A stretch of DNA of 64,000 bases from Vibrio sp. HI00D65 (GCF_001635455.1 NZ_LWEH01000091.1:62001-126000); one strand, 5' to 3'. Positions 18,181 to 26,836 are shown, numbered from the stretch's first letter. The notes: generated from the letters alone by a model not told the origin. Made by a program: numbers and translations.

Positions 18181-19237
18181 TCTTATTCACCCCTTCACTC
18201 TTCTCTGTTGCGACATTAGCGTTTTGTTCAACACCGTTTTTCTCCTGTTTCACCACTTCGTTGTACCAAAGGTCATGGTGCTCTTTCGCCCAGGTTTCAT
18301 CAACTTCACCCGTTACCATGCCTTCTAGTGCGCCTTCCATACCGAACAGGCCGATATAGATGTGGAACACGAAACCACAGATAAGGATCAGAGCAGCCAA
18401 CATATGTACTAAGTTTGAAAGCTCCATATCACGGCGAGTTTGACCAAAGATTGGGAAGTCCAATACCAAACCACTGATTGCAGCGACACTACCCATAACG
18501 ATGAGTAGCCAGAACAGTGCTTTTTCACCAGCATTTGAGAACTCTGCAGACGGGTGAGAACCTTTATGTTTCCCTACCATACCACCAAGTTTCAAGAACC
18601 ACTGGATATCCACTTTCTTAAAGATCGATTTACGCCACCATTTGATAAGCACTGCCATCAATAGCACGTAGAAAATCGGACCAATGTAGTTGTGGTATTG
18701 CTTTGCCAATAGAATGATAAAGCCCCATAGATCCGTTGGGATGTATGGCTTCAAGAAGTGTTTACCGTAAACCAACATCAAACCACTGAACGCAAGTGTC
18801 AGGAAGGTAAACGCCATGCTCCAGTGCAATGCACGATCCAGTCGAGACCAACGTTTGATCTTACGACCTGACCTTGGCGCACTGAGCATCAATGGACCGA
18901 TCACTACGTACATCAGAGTGACAAAAGCAATACTGCCAAAGATAGCAACGGCACCCGCTGGTGACATCCACTTCTCTTTTAAGATGTACCAAGTTTGACC
19001 TGGAGTACTAATGAGTACGCCATGCTCAGGAGACTGAGATGTGGTGTAACCTGATTGTCCATCTCTAACTTGTCGCCAGTAATCCGCACCAGCAAGTTGA
19101 ACCACTTCTCTTTCAGCTGAGCTTGCTTGAGTTTGTGATGAGTTCGTCTCAGATGCATGACTCATAGGAGAAAGCATTGTTAGTGTTGCCAACATTGGCA
19201 GCATAACAAGGAAGAGACGCTTAAACATTGTAAGCAT
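18164..19237 (-). CDS. fdhC: Formate dehydrogenase cytochrome b subunit (gamma)
   Basis: 357 residues. A signal-like N-terminus (LFLVMLPMLATLTMLSPMSHA) and a short periplasmic part precede a membrane helix at about 90-115 and then the four-helix cytochrome b556 core, with RLDRALHWSMAFTFLTLAFSG (haem His) and later HMLAALILICGFVFHIYIG (haem His). Extra N-terminal length compared with E. coli FdoI fits the FdnI-like form found in Shewanella and Vibrio. It passes electrons from FdhB to quinone. Start ATG at 19237 has GGAGAGACAT ahead. Confidence 0.92.
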   Translation of the reverse strand: MLTMFKRLFLVMLPMLATLTMLSPMSHASETNSSQTQASSAEREVVQLAGADYWRQVRDGQSGYTTSQSPEHGVLISTPGQTWYILKEKWMSPAGAVAIFGSIAFVTLMYVVIGPLMLSAPRSGRKIKRWSRLDRALHWSMAFTFLTLAFSGLMLVYGKHFLKPYIPTDLWGFIILLAKQYHNYIGPIFYVLLMAVLIKWWRKSIFKKVDIQWFLKLGGMVGKHKGSHPSAEFSNAGEKALFWLLIVMGSVAAISGLVLDFPIFGQTRRDMELSNLVHMLAALILICGFVFHIYIGLFGMEGALEGMVTGEVDETWAKEHHDLWYNEVVKQEKNGVEQNANVATEKSEGVNKNEQTS

Positions 19238-19250
19238 ATGTCTCTCCTAC

Positions 19251-19859
19251 TTAGCTCTTAGTTGCGTCGTAAGACAGGTCATTACCGTCTGTCCAACCCG
19301 CGCCTTTCGCACCACGTTCAACAACACGTTGACGGAAAACATCAGAAACTTTCTCTGCGTCGCCCGCAAGCAGTGCTTTGGTAGAGCATAGTGAAGCACA
19401 CATTGGAAGCTTACCTTCAGCAATACGGTTCGCACCATACTTCTGACGCTCTTCTACAGAACCTGGTTCTGTTTCAGGGCCGCCAGCACAGAAGGTACAT
19501 TTGTCCATCTTACCGCGCTCACCAAATGCTTCCTGTTTAGGGAATTGAGGTGCACCAAACGGACAAGCAAACAAGCAGTAACCACAACCTATACAAAGAT
19601 CTTTGTTGTGAAGTACGATGCCGTCTTCTGTATGTTCAAAACAGTCTGCAGGACACACTGCCATACATGGTGCATCAGTACAGTGCATACACGCTACTGA
19701 GATTGAGTTTTCACCCGGTTCGCCATCGTTCAATGTCACCACGCGACGACGTTGAATACCCCATTCCAGAGCATCATCATTTTCATTCTTACAAGCAGTG
19801 ACACAACCGTTACATTCGATACAACGCTTGGTGTCACAAAGAAATTTCATTCTAGCCAT
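19251..19859 (-). CDS. fdhB: Formate dehydrogenase iron-sulfur subunit (beta)
   Basis: 202 residues. Four 4Fe-4S cluster motifs are visible: CIECNGCVTACKNE, CMHCTDAPCMAVCPAD, CIGCGYCLFACPFGAPQ and the split C-terminal set with KCTFC and PMCASLCST. This is the electron-transfer subunit between FdhA and the cytochrome b. The ATG at 19859 follows AAGGAG by 7 bases. The gene lies 11 bases after fdhA and 13 bases before fdhC. Confidence 0.95.
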   Translation of the reverse strand: MARMKFLCDTKRCIECNGCVTACKNENDDALEWGIQRRRVVTLNDGEPGENSISVACMHCTDAPCMAVCPADCFEHTEDGIVLHNKDLCIGCGYCLFACPFGAPQFPKQEAFGERGKMDKCTFCAGGPETEPGSVEERQKYGANRIAEGKLPMCASLCSTKALLAGDAEKVSDVFRQRVVERGAKGAGWTDGNDLSYDATKS

Positions 19860-19870
19860 TTTAAGACTCC

Positions 19871-22726
19871 TTACGCTTTACGAATATTACAAAGGGTTAC
19901 TTTCGTTTCCTGCATCAAGGTGACAGGGTCAAAACCATAGGTGGTTGCTGTGTTAGCAGCTTCACCAATAACGTAAGGGTCAGTGCCTTCTGGGTACTTA
20001 GAACGCAAATCTTCACCTTGGAACTTACCACCGAAGTGGAATGGGATGAACGCCAAACCAGGTTTAACACGACGTGTTACCATCGCTTTTACCTTAATAC
20101 GGCCCTTCTCTGCACCTTCAACCCAAACATCATCACCGTCTTTGAAGCCGATGTCGTTTGCGTCTTTCGGGTTCACTTCAACGAACATTTCTTGTTGAAG
20201 TTCAGCTAGCCATGGGTTTGAACGAGTCTCTTCACCACCACCTTCGTACTCAACCAGACGACCAGAGGTCAGGATAATCGGGTATTCGCCAGATTTGTCT
20301 TGCTCTTGAATCGACTTGTAAAGCGTAGGAACACGGAAGATAGCTTCTTTGTCATCCCATGTTGGGTAATCAGCAACTAGGTCACGACGTGGCGTGTAAA
20401 GCGGCTCACGGTGCAGTGGTACACGGTCTGGGAATGTCCAAACAATCGCACGTGCTTTCGCATTACCAAATGGGATACAACCGTGTTTAATTGCCACACG
20501 TTGGATACCACCTGAAACGTCAGTCTTCCAGTTTTTGCCTTCAGCAGACGCTTTTTCTTCTGCAGTTAGATCATCCCACCAACCCAGTTGTTTCAGTAGT
20601 TTGTCGCTGAACTCTGGGTAACCGTCTTTGATCTCACAGCCTTTCGAGTAGCTGTCTTCAGCCAGTAGGCTTTGACCTTCAAACTCAACACCGAAACGAG
20701 TACGGAAGTTACCACCACCTTCAGCAACCGTCTTAGACGTATCGTAAAGGATGTGTGTACCAGGGTGTTTCATCTCCGGTGTGCCCCAACATGGCCAAGG
20801 TAGACCGTAAGTCTCGCCATTTGCTGGACCGCCTTCAGCTTCTAGAGACGTTTTGTGGAACGTATGCCAGTTCTGTTGGTGCTCCTTCAAACGCTCAGGG
20901 CTTTGACCTGTGTAGCCAATCGTCCACATACCTTTGTTGAATTCTCGTGTAATGTCTTCAATAAGAGGTTGGTTGTTTTCAACACGAATGTTCTTGAACA
21001 GCTGATCAGAGAAACCAAGCTTCTTAGAAAGCAAGTACATGATTTCGTGGTCAGGTTTAGATTCGAACAGAGGCTCAACGACTTTGTCACGCCATTGTAG
21101 AGAACGATTTGACGCCGTTACACTGCCGTAGGTTTCAAATTGAGTCGTTGCTGGTAGCAGGTAAACGCCGTCGGTACGATCGTTCATTACCGCTGCAACC
21201 GTTGGGTATGGGTCAACAATAACCATCATATCCAGCTTCTTCATGGCCTTCTTCATCTCTGGACCACGAGTCTGAGAGTTTACCGCGTGACCCCAGTAGA
21301 ACATCGCGCGGATGTTTTCGCGTTGACGAATCTTGTCTTTGTCTTCAAGTACGCCATCAACCCAACGAGATACAGGAATACCTGCACTATTCATTGGTTT
21401 TTGACCACCGTATGCGTTGTCGTCGAAACGGCCTTTCACCCAGTCAAAGTCGATATCCCAAACTTTTGACCAGTGACGCCAAGAACCTTCAGACAAGCCG
21501 TAGTAGCCCGGAAGAGTGTCAGAAAGTACGCCAAGGTCGGTTGCGCCCTGTACGTTATCGTGACCACGGAAGATGTTTGCACCGCCGCCTGATTTACCGA
21601 TGTTACCCAGCGCAAGCTCAAGTACACAGTAAGCACGTGTGTTGTTGTTACCAGTCGTGTGCTGAGTACCACCCATACACCAAACGATACAACCCGGACG
21701 GTTTTCAGAAAGTAGTTTCGCTGTGTGGTATACGTCTTTTTCACTAACACCAGTTACACGTTCAACTTCTGCTGGGGTCCATTTCGCCACTTCTTCACGG
21801 ATCTCGTCCATGCCGAATACACGTTGTTTAATGAACTGTTTGTCTTCCCATTGGTTTGCAAAGACGTGCCATAACACACCCCAGATAAAGGCAACGTCAG
21901 AACCTGGACGAAGAGAAACGTAGTGATCTGATTTCGCAGCAGTACGCGTACGACGAGGATCTGCCACAACGATCTTACAGTTATTCTTCTCTTTCGCGAT
22001 CAAGATGTGTTGCATCGCTACTGGGTGAGCTTCTGCAGGGTTTGAACCAATGAACAGCATCGATTTACAGTTGTGCATGTCATTGAAAGAGTTTGTCATT
22101 GCACCGTAACCCCAAGTGTTCGCAACACCGGCTACTGTGGTTGAGTGACAAATACGCGCTTGGTGGTCAACGTTGTTCGTGCCCCAAAGCGACGCCATCT
22201 TACGGAATGCGTAAGCTTGTTCGTTACTGTGTTTCGCACTACCTAGGAAGTAAACTGAATCAGGGCCAGACTCTTTACGAAGTTCTAGCGCTTTGTTACC
22301 GATCTCTTCAATCGCTTGTTCCCAAGAAAGCTTCTTCCACTTACCACCTTCTAATTTCATTGGGTACTTAAGACGACGTTCACCGTGGCCGTGCTCACGA
22401 AGTGCTGCACCTTTCGCACAGTGTCCACCAGCGTTAAATGGGTGATCGAATGCAGGCTCTTGACCTGTCCAAACACCGTTTTGAACTTCAGCGTAGATAC
22501 CACAGCCCACAGAACAGTGAGAACAAATAGTACGTTTCACTTCTGTTTTCGCTTCTGGATCGACTGATTTAGCCTGTGCTTTCTTCATTATGCCTGGTGC
22601 AAATAGACTTGCGCCTACGACTGCACCACCAGCAGCTAATGAAGTGTTTTTCATGAAGGCACGCCGAGACACACCGAGCTGATTGGTTTCTTTGCTCACA
22701 CTATCGGAGCGTTTGACAAGTTTCAT
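19871..22726 (-). CDS. fdhA: Formate dehydrogenase catalytic subunit, Cys type, Tat-exported
   Basis: 951 residues. The N-terminus has a Tat signal with SRRAFMKNTSLAAGGAVVG, so the enzyme acts in the periplasm. A 4Fe-4S cluster is bound by C68, C71, C75 and C103. The active-site residue is C193 in HQARICHST; in selenium-type enzymes this is selenocysteine, here it is Cys with no in-frame TGA. The rest is the bis-MGD molybdo/tungstoenzyme fold ending in a C-terminal dinucleotide-binding domain. Oxidises formate to CO2. AGGAGATAA precedes the ATG. The tungstate transporter nearby suggests that tungsten may be the metal. Confidence 0.96.
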   Translation of the reverse strand: MKLVKRSDSVSKETNQLGVSRRAFMKNTSLAAGGAVVGASLFAPGIMKKAQAKSVDPEAKTEVKRTICSHCSVGCGIYAEVQNGVWTGQEPAFDHPFNAGGHCAKGAALREHGHGERRLKYPMKLEGGKWKKLSWEQAIEEIGNKALELRKESGPDSVYFLGSAKHSNEQAYAFRKMASLWGTNNVDHQARICHSTTVAGVANTWGYGAMTNSFNDMHNCKSMLFIGSNPAEAHPVAMQHILIAKEKNNCKIVVADPRRTRTAAKSDHYVSLRPGSDVAFIWGVLWHVFANQWEDKQFIKQRVFGMDEIREEVAKWTPAEVERVTGVSEKDVYHTAKLLSENRPGCIVWCMGGTQHTTGNNNTRAYCVLELALGNIGKSGGGANIFRGHDNVQGATDLGVLSDTLPGYYGLSEGSWRHWSKVWDIDFDWVKGRFDDNAYGGQKPMNSAGIPVSRWVDGVLEDKDKIRQRENIRAMFYWGHAVNSQTRGPEMKKAMKKLDMMVIVDPYPTVAAVMNDRTDGVYLLPATTQFETYGSVTASNRSLQWRDKVVEPLFESKPDHEIMYLLSKKLGFSDQLFKNIRVENNQPLIEDITREFNKGMWTIGYTGQSPERLKEHQQNWHTFHKTSLEAEGGPANGETYGLPWPCWGTPEMKHPGTHILYDTSKTVAEGGGNFRTRFGVEFEGQSLLAEDSYSKGCEIKDGYPEFSDKLLKQLGWWDDLTAEEKASAEGKNWKTDVSGGIQRVAIKHGCIPFGNAKARAIVWTFPDRVPLHREPLYTPRRDLVADYPTWDDKEAIFRVPTLYKSIQEQDKSGEYPIILTSGRLVEYEGGGEETRSNPWLAELQQEMFVEVNPKDANDIGFKDGDDVWVEGAEKGRIKVKAMVTRRVKPGLAFIPFHFGGKFQGEDLRSKYPEGTDPYVIGEAANTATTYGFDPVTLMQETKVTLCNIRKA

Positions 22727-22736
22727 CCGTTATCTC

Positions 22737-22940
22737 CTAAAGTGTGTCGTAGTAATCGCGAATGTGTTGCGTTTCACGATAGCCAGTCTTCTTCACGTCT
22801 TCTTTTGAAATTTCAACGGTTTCTGAAGCGGTCGCCACTTTAGTTGTACCAGCAACAACGGCACCAGCAACGGCTGCAGTCGTCAAGCCTTTAAGTAGAT
22901 CCCTACGGCTTGTATTTATATCTTTATTATCTTTCATCAT
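22737..22940 (-). CDS. Small twin-arginine signal protein of formate dehydrogenase cluster (FdhX-like)
   Basis: 67 residues. A Tat motif TSRRDLLKGLTTAAVAGAVVAG occupies residues 10-31, leaving a short mature part with EISKEDVKKTGYRETQHIRDYYDTL. The ending YRET.H...YY is characteristic of the small Tat proteins placed before fdhA in Shewanella and Vibrio clusters. The role is unproven; an extra subunit or export partner of FdhA is an inference from operon position (10 bases before fdhA). The start is the first of two adjacent ATG codons, with AAGGAAG upstream. Confidence 0.85.
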   Translation of the reverse strand: MMKDNKDINTSRRDLLKGLTTAAVAGAVVAGTTKVATASETVEISKEDVKKTGYRETQHIRDYYDTL

Positions 22941-23015
22941 TGCTTCCTTACCTTACGGTAGATCTTTTTTTGGAGGCTTAATGCCCCTCTATCGATATAA
23001 TCGCGTACTGCTCGA

Positions 23016-23654
23016 TTACTCGTAATCAGTGACGTTTTTCACATCAATCTTTAATTTGTGCTTACTGCTTTTTGTATTCACGCTAAAACGCACTTGTTCT
23101 AACGTTAAGAATGCTTCACATAGCTGAGCGGCTGATTTGTAGAAGTTCGCGCTTTCTGCCCCTGCAAGCTGACGTATGAAAGAGTTGAACCAAGGGCCAA
23201 GGTGCTTATTGAATACCGCTTGTTGCAGTGCTTCTTCCTCAGCCGTTAGCATCGCCATCACTTCACATAGCGCCGCGATGTGATCTTCTGGCTCTTTCAC
23301 TTGATCATCACGCTCAATGCCTAAAAGCTCTAAATCATGACGTATATCAGCCAATGGCTTCTCCATCATGGCGCCAGTGCGATGCCAAGAACCAAATGGA
23401 ACGACCTCTCCGCGACCAATGCCGATGAACAGATCTTGATATTCATCTTCTAGTGCTTCTCGATTTGAATCTGTTGCCGCTTTTTGAATAGCACCCCAAG
23501 CTTTCTGCATTGCGCTTTCAGATGCTTCAATGTCTAGCGTTTTTAGAAAGTCGATCACCTCTTCAGAAGGTGCGCAACGAAATAGTGCAGATAGAACCAA
23601 GTAGATCTCAGTTCTTAGTGTCTGTTCTTGTGCCGGATCCAAATTCGTTTCCAA
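23016..23654 (-). CDS. TorD/DmsD family chaperone for formate dehydrogenase
   Basis: 212 residues, all helical in character. The motifs EDEYQDLFIGIGRGEVVPFGSWHRTG and EDHIAALCEVMAML match the TorD family, which binds Tat signals and helps load the molybdenum or tungsten cofactor. The client is most likely FdhA of the same operon. It starts with TTG at 23654, supported by AGGAG 7 bases upstream; no ATG nearer the conserved region fits. The upstream 4Fe-4S gene ends 9 bases before. Confidence 0.9.
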   Translation of the reverse strand: METNLDPAQEQTLRTEIYLVLSALFRCAPSEEVIDFLKTLDIEASESAMQKAWGAIQKAATDSNREALEDEYQDLFIGIGRGEVVPFGSWHRTGAMMEKPLADIRHDLELLGIERDDQVKEPEDHIAALCEVMAMLTAEEEALQQAVFNKHLGPWFNSFIRQLAGAESANFYKSAAQLCEAFLTLEQVRFSVNTKSSKHKLKIDVKNVTDYE

Positions 23655-23663
23655 GGCTAACTC

Positions 23664-25331
23664 CTAGTATTTCAATTGTTTCAATGGGTCTTGAGCCATT
23701 GAATCGAACATATCCACCACACGGCAGTCTTCACACATAGCAATACGGTTAATCGCCGCTTCATCTGAAAAGTGAGAGTGACCGCGTAATTTGTTCTGTA
23801 GCATGTCGATCATAGACTGAGGTGCGAATGGTTTGTGGCAACGTACACATTCCGCTGCTTTCTCTTCATGAATCACAACCGCTTTCTGACGTTCTTCTTT
23901 CACCCAGTTCATTCGAGGCGTAAGAGTTAGAACATTTTCAGGACATGCCTTTTCACACAGGCCACATTGAATACAGTCTTGTTCTACAAATTTAAGAGAT
24001 GGAGAAGCTCCGTCGGTATGAAGTGCACGTGTCGGACATACAGCCACACAACTCATACACAACGTACAATCTTTGCTATCACACGAAACGTTTCCGTAAG
24101 GAGCGTTTGACGGAAGCTCAACAATATTCTCAACAGGAATACGAGCTGAAGACATCGCATCAAGTGCTGTGAATAGACGTTGACGCTTATTGCCTTGAAG
24201 ATCGCCAAGTGCAAGGTCGAACGAATCCACACACAGTGTTGGAGGACCTTCACGTAGAGATTCTAAGTACAAAATATCGATGGTTTCTTTCGGAATACCG
24301 ATTTGGTCTAGTAGTTCTTGAGCAATCCCTACTTCGTTATTCAGAACACGAATGATCGTTTCTGGCATAAAGCGAGATGCTGCAAACAGAACTTGAGTCG
24401 CGCCATTAACTAATGCTGCAAACCAAGTATCGATACCAATAGATGGCAGCTCTTCGACAACAATCGGAATCACGTTGTCTGGTAGCGCTTTAAGTGCCAT
24501 CACGTTGTAGGTTTCATGACGTGAGCTACAGATAAGTACGATTGGCCCCAAACCGCCCGCTTGCTCGTAGTTAGCTAGCGTACGTTCAATGAATTTTTGA
24601 GTATCATCAGGATTAGGCAATGCGTAAGAGATAGCTTCTGTCGGACAGCTCGTTGCACAAGTACCCACCCCTTGGCATAGGTATGGGTTGATCTCAATCT
24701 TGTGACCCGTCTTATCAGAGCCTTCACTTGAAAGTGCGCCAGCAGGACAAGCATCAACACAACGTTCACAACCTTTAACGCCACGAGAGCTGTGTGCACA
24801 TAGGTCTGTGTCTAAACGGAAGAACTTAGGCTTATCAAACGTGCCTATTAACGTAGGAATTTCTTCTAACGCTTCAGCCAGTTTTGGATAACCGCGCCCT
24901 ACCGGGTAATACCCAGGAACAGGCACTTCTTCTGTCATGCAGCTATTCAGACATAAATCCAAAACCACATCAAAACAGTCATGATTGATTGCTACTTTCG
25001 CAAGGTTATTGGTTAGGCCTTTGTTTTCGATTAGAACTTCGAACGTACCAAGGAACCCAGAAACCTGAACAGCATTTGCGTAGTAAAGCTCTGACTCAGT
25101 ATTGGTTGCTTTGGCACCGTCTGTTGAAAGTAGTGTCAGGCTTGTTAACTGAGGCAATTGAGCCGCAGCACTTTCAATGATCGCAGTTGGACCAATAATT
25201 AGCGTATTACCACCACTTTCATAACTGACTGTCGGTGGTATTAGGTTTGTTAACTCAACGGTATTCTCAAAGGCATACAACCTCGCCTTTGCGTTATTTG
25301 AAGTTGCTTGTTCTAATAATTGTTTAAGCAT
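23664..25331 (-). CDS. Large polyferredoxin-like 4Fe-4S protein of the fdh operon
   Basis: 555 residues without signal peptide. An N-terminal domain (1-170) holds scattered Cys (C119, C127, C131). Two ferredoxin-like clusters lie at about 178-230 (CERCVDACP and CQGVGTCATSCP), two more at about 410-465 (CTLCMSCVAVCP and CIQCGLCEKACP), and a C-terminal Cys set (CVRCHKPF near 490 and CEDC near 532) may bind another metal. It is the first gene after the sigma-54 promoter. A cytoplasmic electron-transfer or cofactor-insertion role for FdhA is inferred; its precise function is not known to me. Confidence 0.85.
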   Translation of the reverse strand: MLKQLLEQATSNNAKARLYAFENTVELTNLIPPTVSYESGGNTLIIGPTAIIESAAAQLPQLTSLTLLSTDGAKATNTESELYYANAVQVSGFLGTFEVLIENKGLTNNLAKVAINHDCFDVVLDLCLNSCMTEEVPVPGYYPVGRGYPKLAEALEEIPTLIGTFDKPKFFRLDTDLCAHSSRGVKGCERCVDACPAGALSSEGSDKTGHKIEINPYLCQGVGTCATSCPTEAISYALPNPDDTQKFIERTLANYEQAGGLGPIVLICSSRHETYNVMALKALPDNVIPIVVEELPSIGIDTWFAALVNGATQVLFAASRFMPETIIRVLNNEVGIAQELLDQIGIPKETIDILYLESLREGPPTLCVDSFDLALGDLQGNKRQRLFTALDAMSSARIPVENIVELPSNAPYGNVSCDSKDCTLCMSCVAVCPTRALHTDGASPSLKFVEQDCIQCGLCEKACPENVLTLTPRMNWVKEERQKAVVIHEEKAAECVRCHKPFAPQSMIDMLQNKLRGHSHFSDEAAINRIAMCEDCRVVDMFDSMAQDPLKQLKY

Positions 25332-25498
25332 TGCTCAGTTCCATTTTTGGATATGGATAATCTGTTCAATCTTGATTGTAGTTAGCGCTAAAGAACTTGC
25401 TGAGTAATCAGTTAACAACTGATGGTCTCGTTAACTATTCATTCACTCTTCAAGTTTACGCGAGTTATCTACAAAAAAGTCGATATTGGACTAGTTAA

Positions 25499-25514
25499 TG
25501 CAAATTACGCGCCA
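25499..25514 (-). promoter_or_regulatory. Sigma-54 promoter of the fdh operon
   Basis: On the minus strand the sequence is TGGCGCGTAATTTGCA: GG at -24 and GC at -12 with the exact 10-base spacing, and the flanking TGGC and TTGCA fit the consensus TGGCACG-N4-TTGCW. Transcription would start near 25489, giving a leader of about 158 bases to the ATG at 25331. Confidence 0.75.
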
Positions 25515-25576
25515 ATTTAATAATTCAATATTTTCAATAGATTAGGTTAAAATCAAATCGATATTTATAATAAAAA

Positions 25577-25607
25577 AACCGCTTGGGACATTTTGTCGCA
25601 AGCGGTT
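25577..25607 (-). terminator. Terminator of DUF3305-DUF3306, doubling as enhancer palindrome
   Basis: Stem AACCGCTTG (25577-25585) pairs with CAAGCGGTT (25599-25607). The inner part GACA-TTT-TGTC pairs again after one mismatch, and a T-run follows on the minus strand. The inner palindrome is also one of the proposed enhancer sites for the fdh promoter. Confidence 0.8.
25585..25599. promoter_or_regulatory. Palindrome GGGACATTTTGTCGC, proposed enhancer site 1 for fdh
   Basis: Matches the window consensus GGGACATTTTGTCCC at 14 of 15 positions. Its centre is 80 bases upstream of the -24 GG of the fdh promoter, a normal distance for a sigma-54 activator. Confidence 0.6.
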
Positions 25608-25618
25608 CATTGAGTGTT

Positions 25619-25633
25619 TAGTCAAAATGTACC
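25619..25633. promoter_or_regulatory. Proposed enhancer site 2 for fdh
   Basis: Minus strand GGTACATTTTGACTA matches the consensus at 11 of 15 positions. Its centre is 34 bases from site 1. Confidence 0.45.
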
Positions 25634-26292
25634 TATTCTTTGTGTGGTATATTTTGTCCCACCTCTTTTGGGTTATTTTCGATAGCGTCGGTGTCGAAAT
25701 TATCCGGAACTGTGTTTTTACACAGTTCTTTTTGCTGTCCCGTAATTTCGTTACTTTCAACAAGATCTAATTCCACTTCTTCAGCGTTATCTCCAGCGTT
25801 ATTGACTGAATCTTCTTCTTTACTTTCAGTAGCTTGCTCTTGTTCGCTTGGCGTTTCCTCTTCTGTCTTATCTTTTACCCAATCACGTAAGCTTTCAGCG
25901 ACACCTTCAGAAAGTGACTTAAGATTACTGTAATCGTCATCGTAATCGTCTAAGCCATCACGCACGTTAAATTCTTCTGAGAGAAATAATTTACGTAATG
26001 CGGCTTTTTTTACGCTTTCTGATGCTTCTGATACCAATAATTGAGCCATAGACAGTTCTTCAGTAGTCTCTGATGCCGACTCTTTAGTGTCAGTAGACTC
26101 TTCTAAAGCGTCAGTCGGCTCGATAGAAGCTGAGTCATTTGGTGCGAGTTCTTCAGCAGAGATGCGTGTTTGAGAAGCAGACTCAGAGGAAGTAACCGAG
26201 GTTTCCTCAACTGGCTGTTCAGCTTCAAGCGCTTTATCAGTCGATTCATCAAGCTTTCGTTGAGACCAACGGCTAAAAAAGTTAGTTGCCAT
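25633..26292 (-). CDS. DUF3306 domain protein
   Basis: 219 residues. It opens with MATNFFSRWSQRKLD, the FxRWSxRK start typical of DUF3306 proteins, then a long acidic stretch rich in Glu, Ser and Thr, then a second conserved block (ALRKLFLSEEFNVRDGLDDYDDDY and FKSL-like LKSLSEGVAESLRDWVKD). It ends in a low-complexity acidic tail. DUF3306 genes occur with formate dehydrogenase accessory genes and DUF3305. Function unknown; cytoplasmic and probably partly disordered. It overlaps DUF3305 by 11 bases. Confidence 0.85.
   Translation of the reverse strand: MATNFFSRWSQRKLDESTDKALEAEQPVEETSVTSSESASQTRISAEELAPNDSASIEPTDALEESTDTKESASETTEELSMAQLLVSEASESVKKAALRKLFLSEEFNVRDGLDDYDDDYSNLKSLSEGVAESLRDWVKDKTEEETPSEQEQATESKEEDSVNNAGDNAEEVELDLVESNEITGQQKELCKNTVPDNFDTDAIENNPKEVGQNIPHKE
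25646..25660. promoter_or_regulatory. Proposed enhancer site 3 for fdh
   Basis: GGTATATTTTGTCCC matches the consensus at 13 of 15 positions. It lies inside the 3' end of the DUF3306 gene, 27 bases from site 2 and about 141 bases from the -24 element. Confidence 0.5.
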
Positions 26293-26743
26293 TAGAACGA
26301 CCTGCCCCTTTGCGTTTCTTGCGTTTTGCTTCTAATAATTCACCATGACGACCGATAAAGGCTTCCATCCACGCTTGTACAGGTAAAGGCATGTCGTAAG
26401 ACAATACTTGGTTGTCTCCGTCCATGTACTGGCCTGCGACTGTTTGCGACGCCGTCAGTAATTGAATAATAGGTTTACCGGAGTCAACATTATCCATGAC
26501 TAAGAATAGCTTAGGTTGCTGAGAGCTTAGATTGAAGCGGTAGTCGGTACGTTCGTCTTTGTGTAACTGGAGCAAACATACGTCTGGGGTTTCATTTTCA
26601 GGTGATAATTCAAAACCGATGAGTTCCCATTGAGTCGTTACCCAAATGCCAGTTTTGATCTCTTTCTCTATTCTTTGGACACCTATTGGCCAAGCTGATT
26701 CGGTTTTTTCGTAGTGTTCTTGGAATTCTTTTATCTCAGACAT
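26282..26743 (-). CDS. DUF3305 domain protein
   Basis: 153 residues. The motif WPIGVQRIEKEIKTGIWVTTQWELIG matches DUF3305, and the ending GDNQVLSYDMPLPVQAWMEAFIGRHGELLEAKRKKRKG is the conserved C-terminus. No signal peptide or membrane segment. It starts a two-gene unit with DUF3306 and has its own sigma-54 promoter. Found next to fdh accessory genes in other proteobacteria, so a part in formate dehydrogenase assembly is likely but not shown. Confidence 0.85.
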   Translation of the reverse strand: MSEIKEFQEHYEKTESAWPIGVQRIEKEIKTGIWVTTQWELIGFELSPENETPDVCLLQLHKDERTDYRFNLSSQQPKLFLVMDNVDSGKPIIQLLTASQTVAGQYMDGDNQVLSYDMPLPVQAWMEAFIGRHGELLEAKRKKRKGAGRSNGN

Positions 26744-26781
26744 ACTGCACCCAATTGATTTTCTTTATTTTTATCGTACGT

Positions 26782-26796
26782 AGGACATTTTGTACT
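26782..26796. promoter_or_regulatory. Palindrome AGGACATTTTGTACT in the DUF3305 leader
   Basis: Matches the window consensus at 12 of 15 positions. It falls about 15 to 30 bases downstream of the predicted DUF3305 transcription start, so it could repress or act as a downstream enhancer. Confidence 0.45.
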
Positions 26797-26820
26797 CGCA
26801 TAATCATATACCCTCTGCAA

Positions 26821-26836
26821 AGCAATAAACACGCCA
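26821..26836 (-). promoter_or_regulatory. Sigma-54 promoter of DUF3305-DUF3306
   Basis: Minus strand TGGCGTGTTTATTGCT has GG and GC at the exact 10-base spacing and the full TTGCT. Transcription would start near 26811, 68 bases before the DUF3305 ATG. Confidence 0.75.

Larger units (their letters stand above)
25332..25632. other. Regulatory region of the fdh operon
   Basis: 300 bases upstream of the fdh operon hold a sigma-54 promoter (25499-25514), a GGGACATTTTGTC-type palindrome within a terminator hairpin (25577-25607), a second site overlapping the DUF3306 stop, and a 17-base inverted repeat ATCAGTTAACAACTGAT at 25407-25423 in the mRNA leader. The 70 bases between palindrome and promoter are AT-rich and include AATCAA at 25551-25556, an IHF-like half. 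No coding frame with support. Confidence 0.6.

Noticed and set aside
22147..22155. Selenocysteine codon in fdhA
   Set aside because: The active-site position is a normal Cys codon within ARICHS and there is no in-frame TGA.
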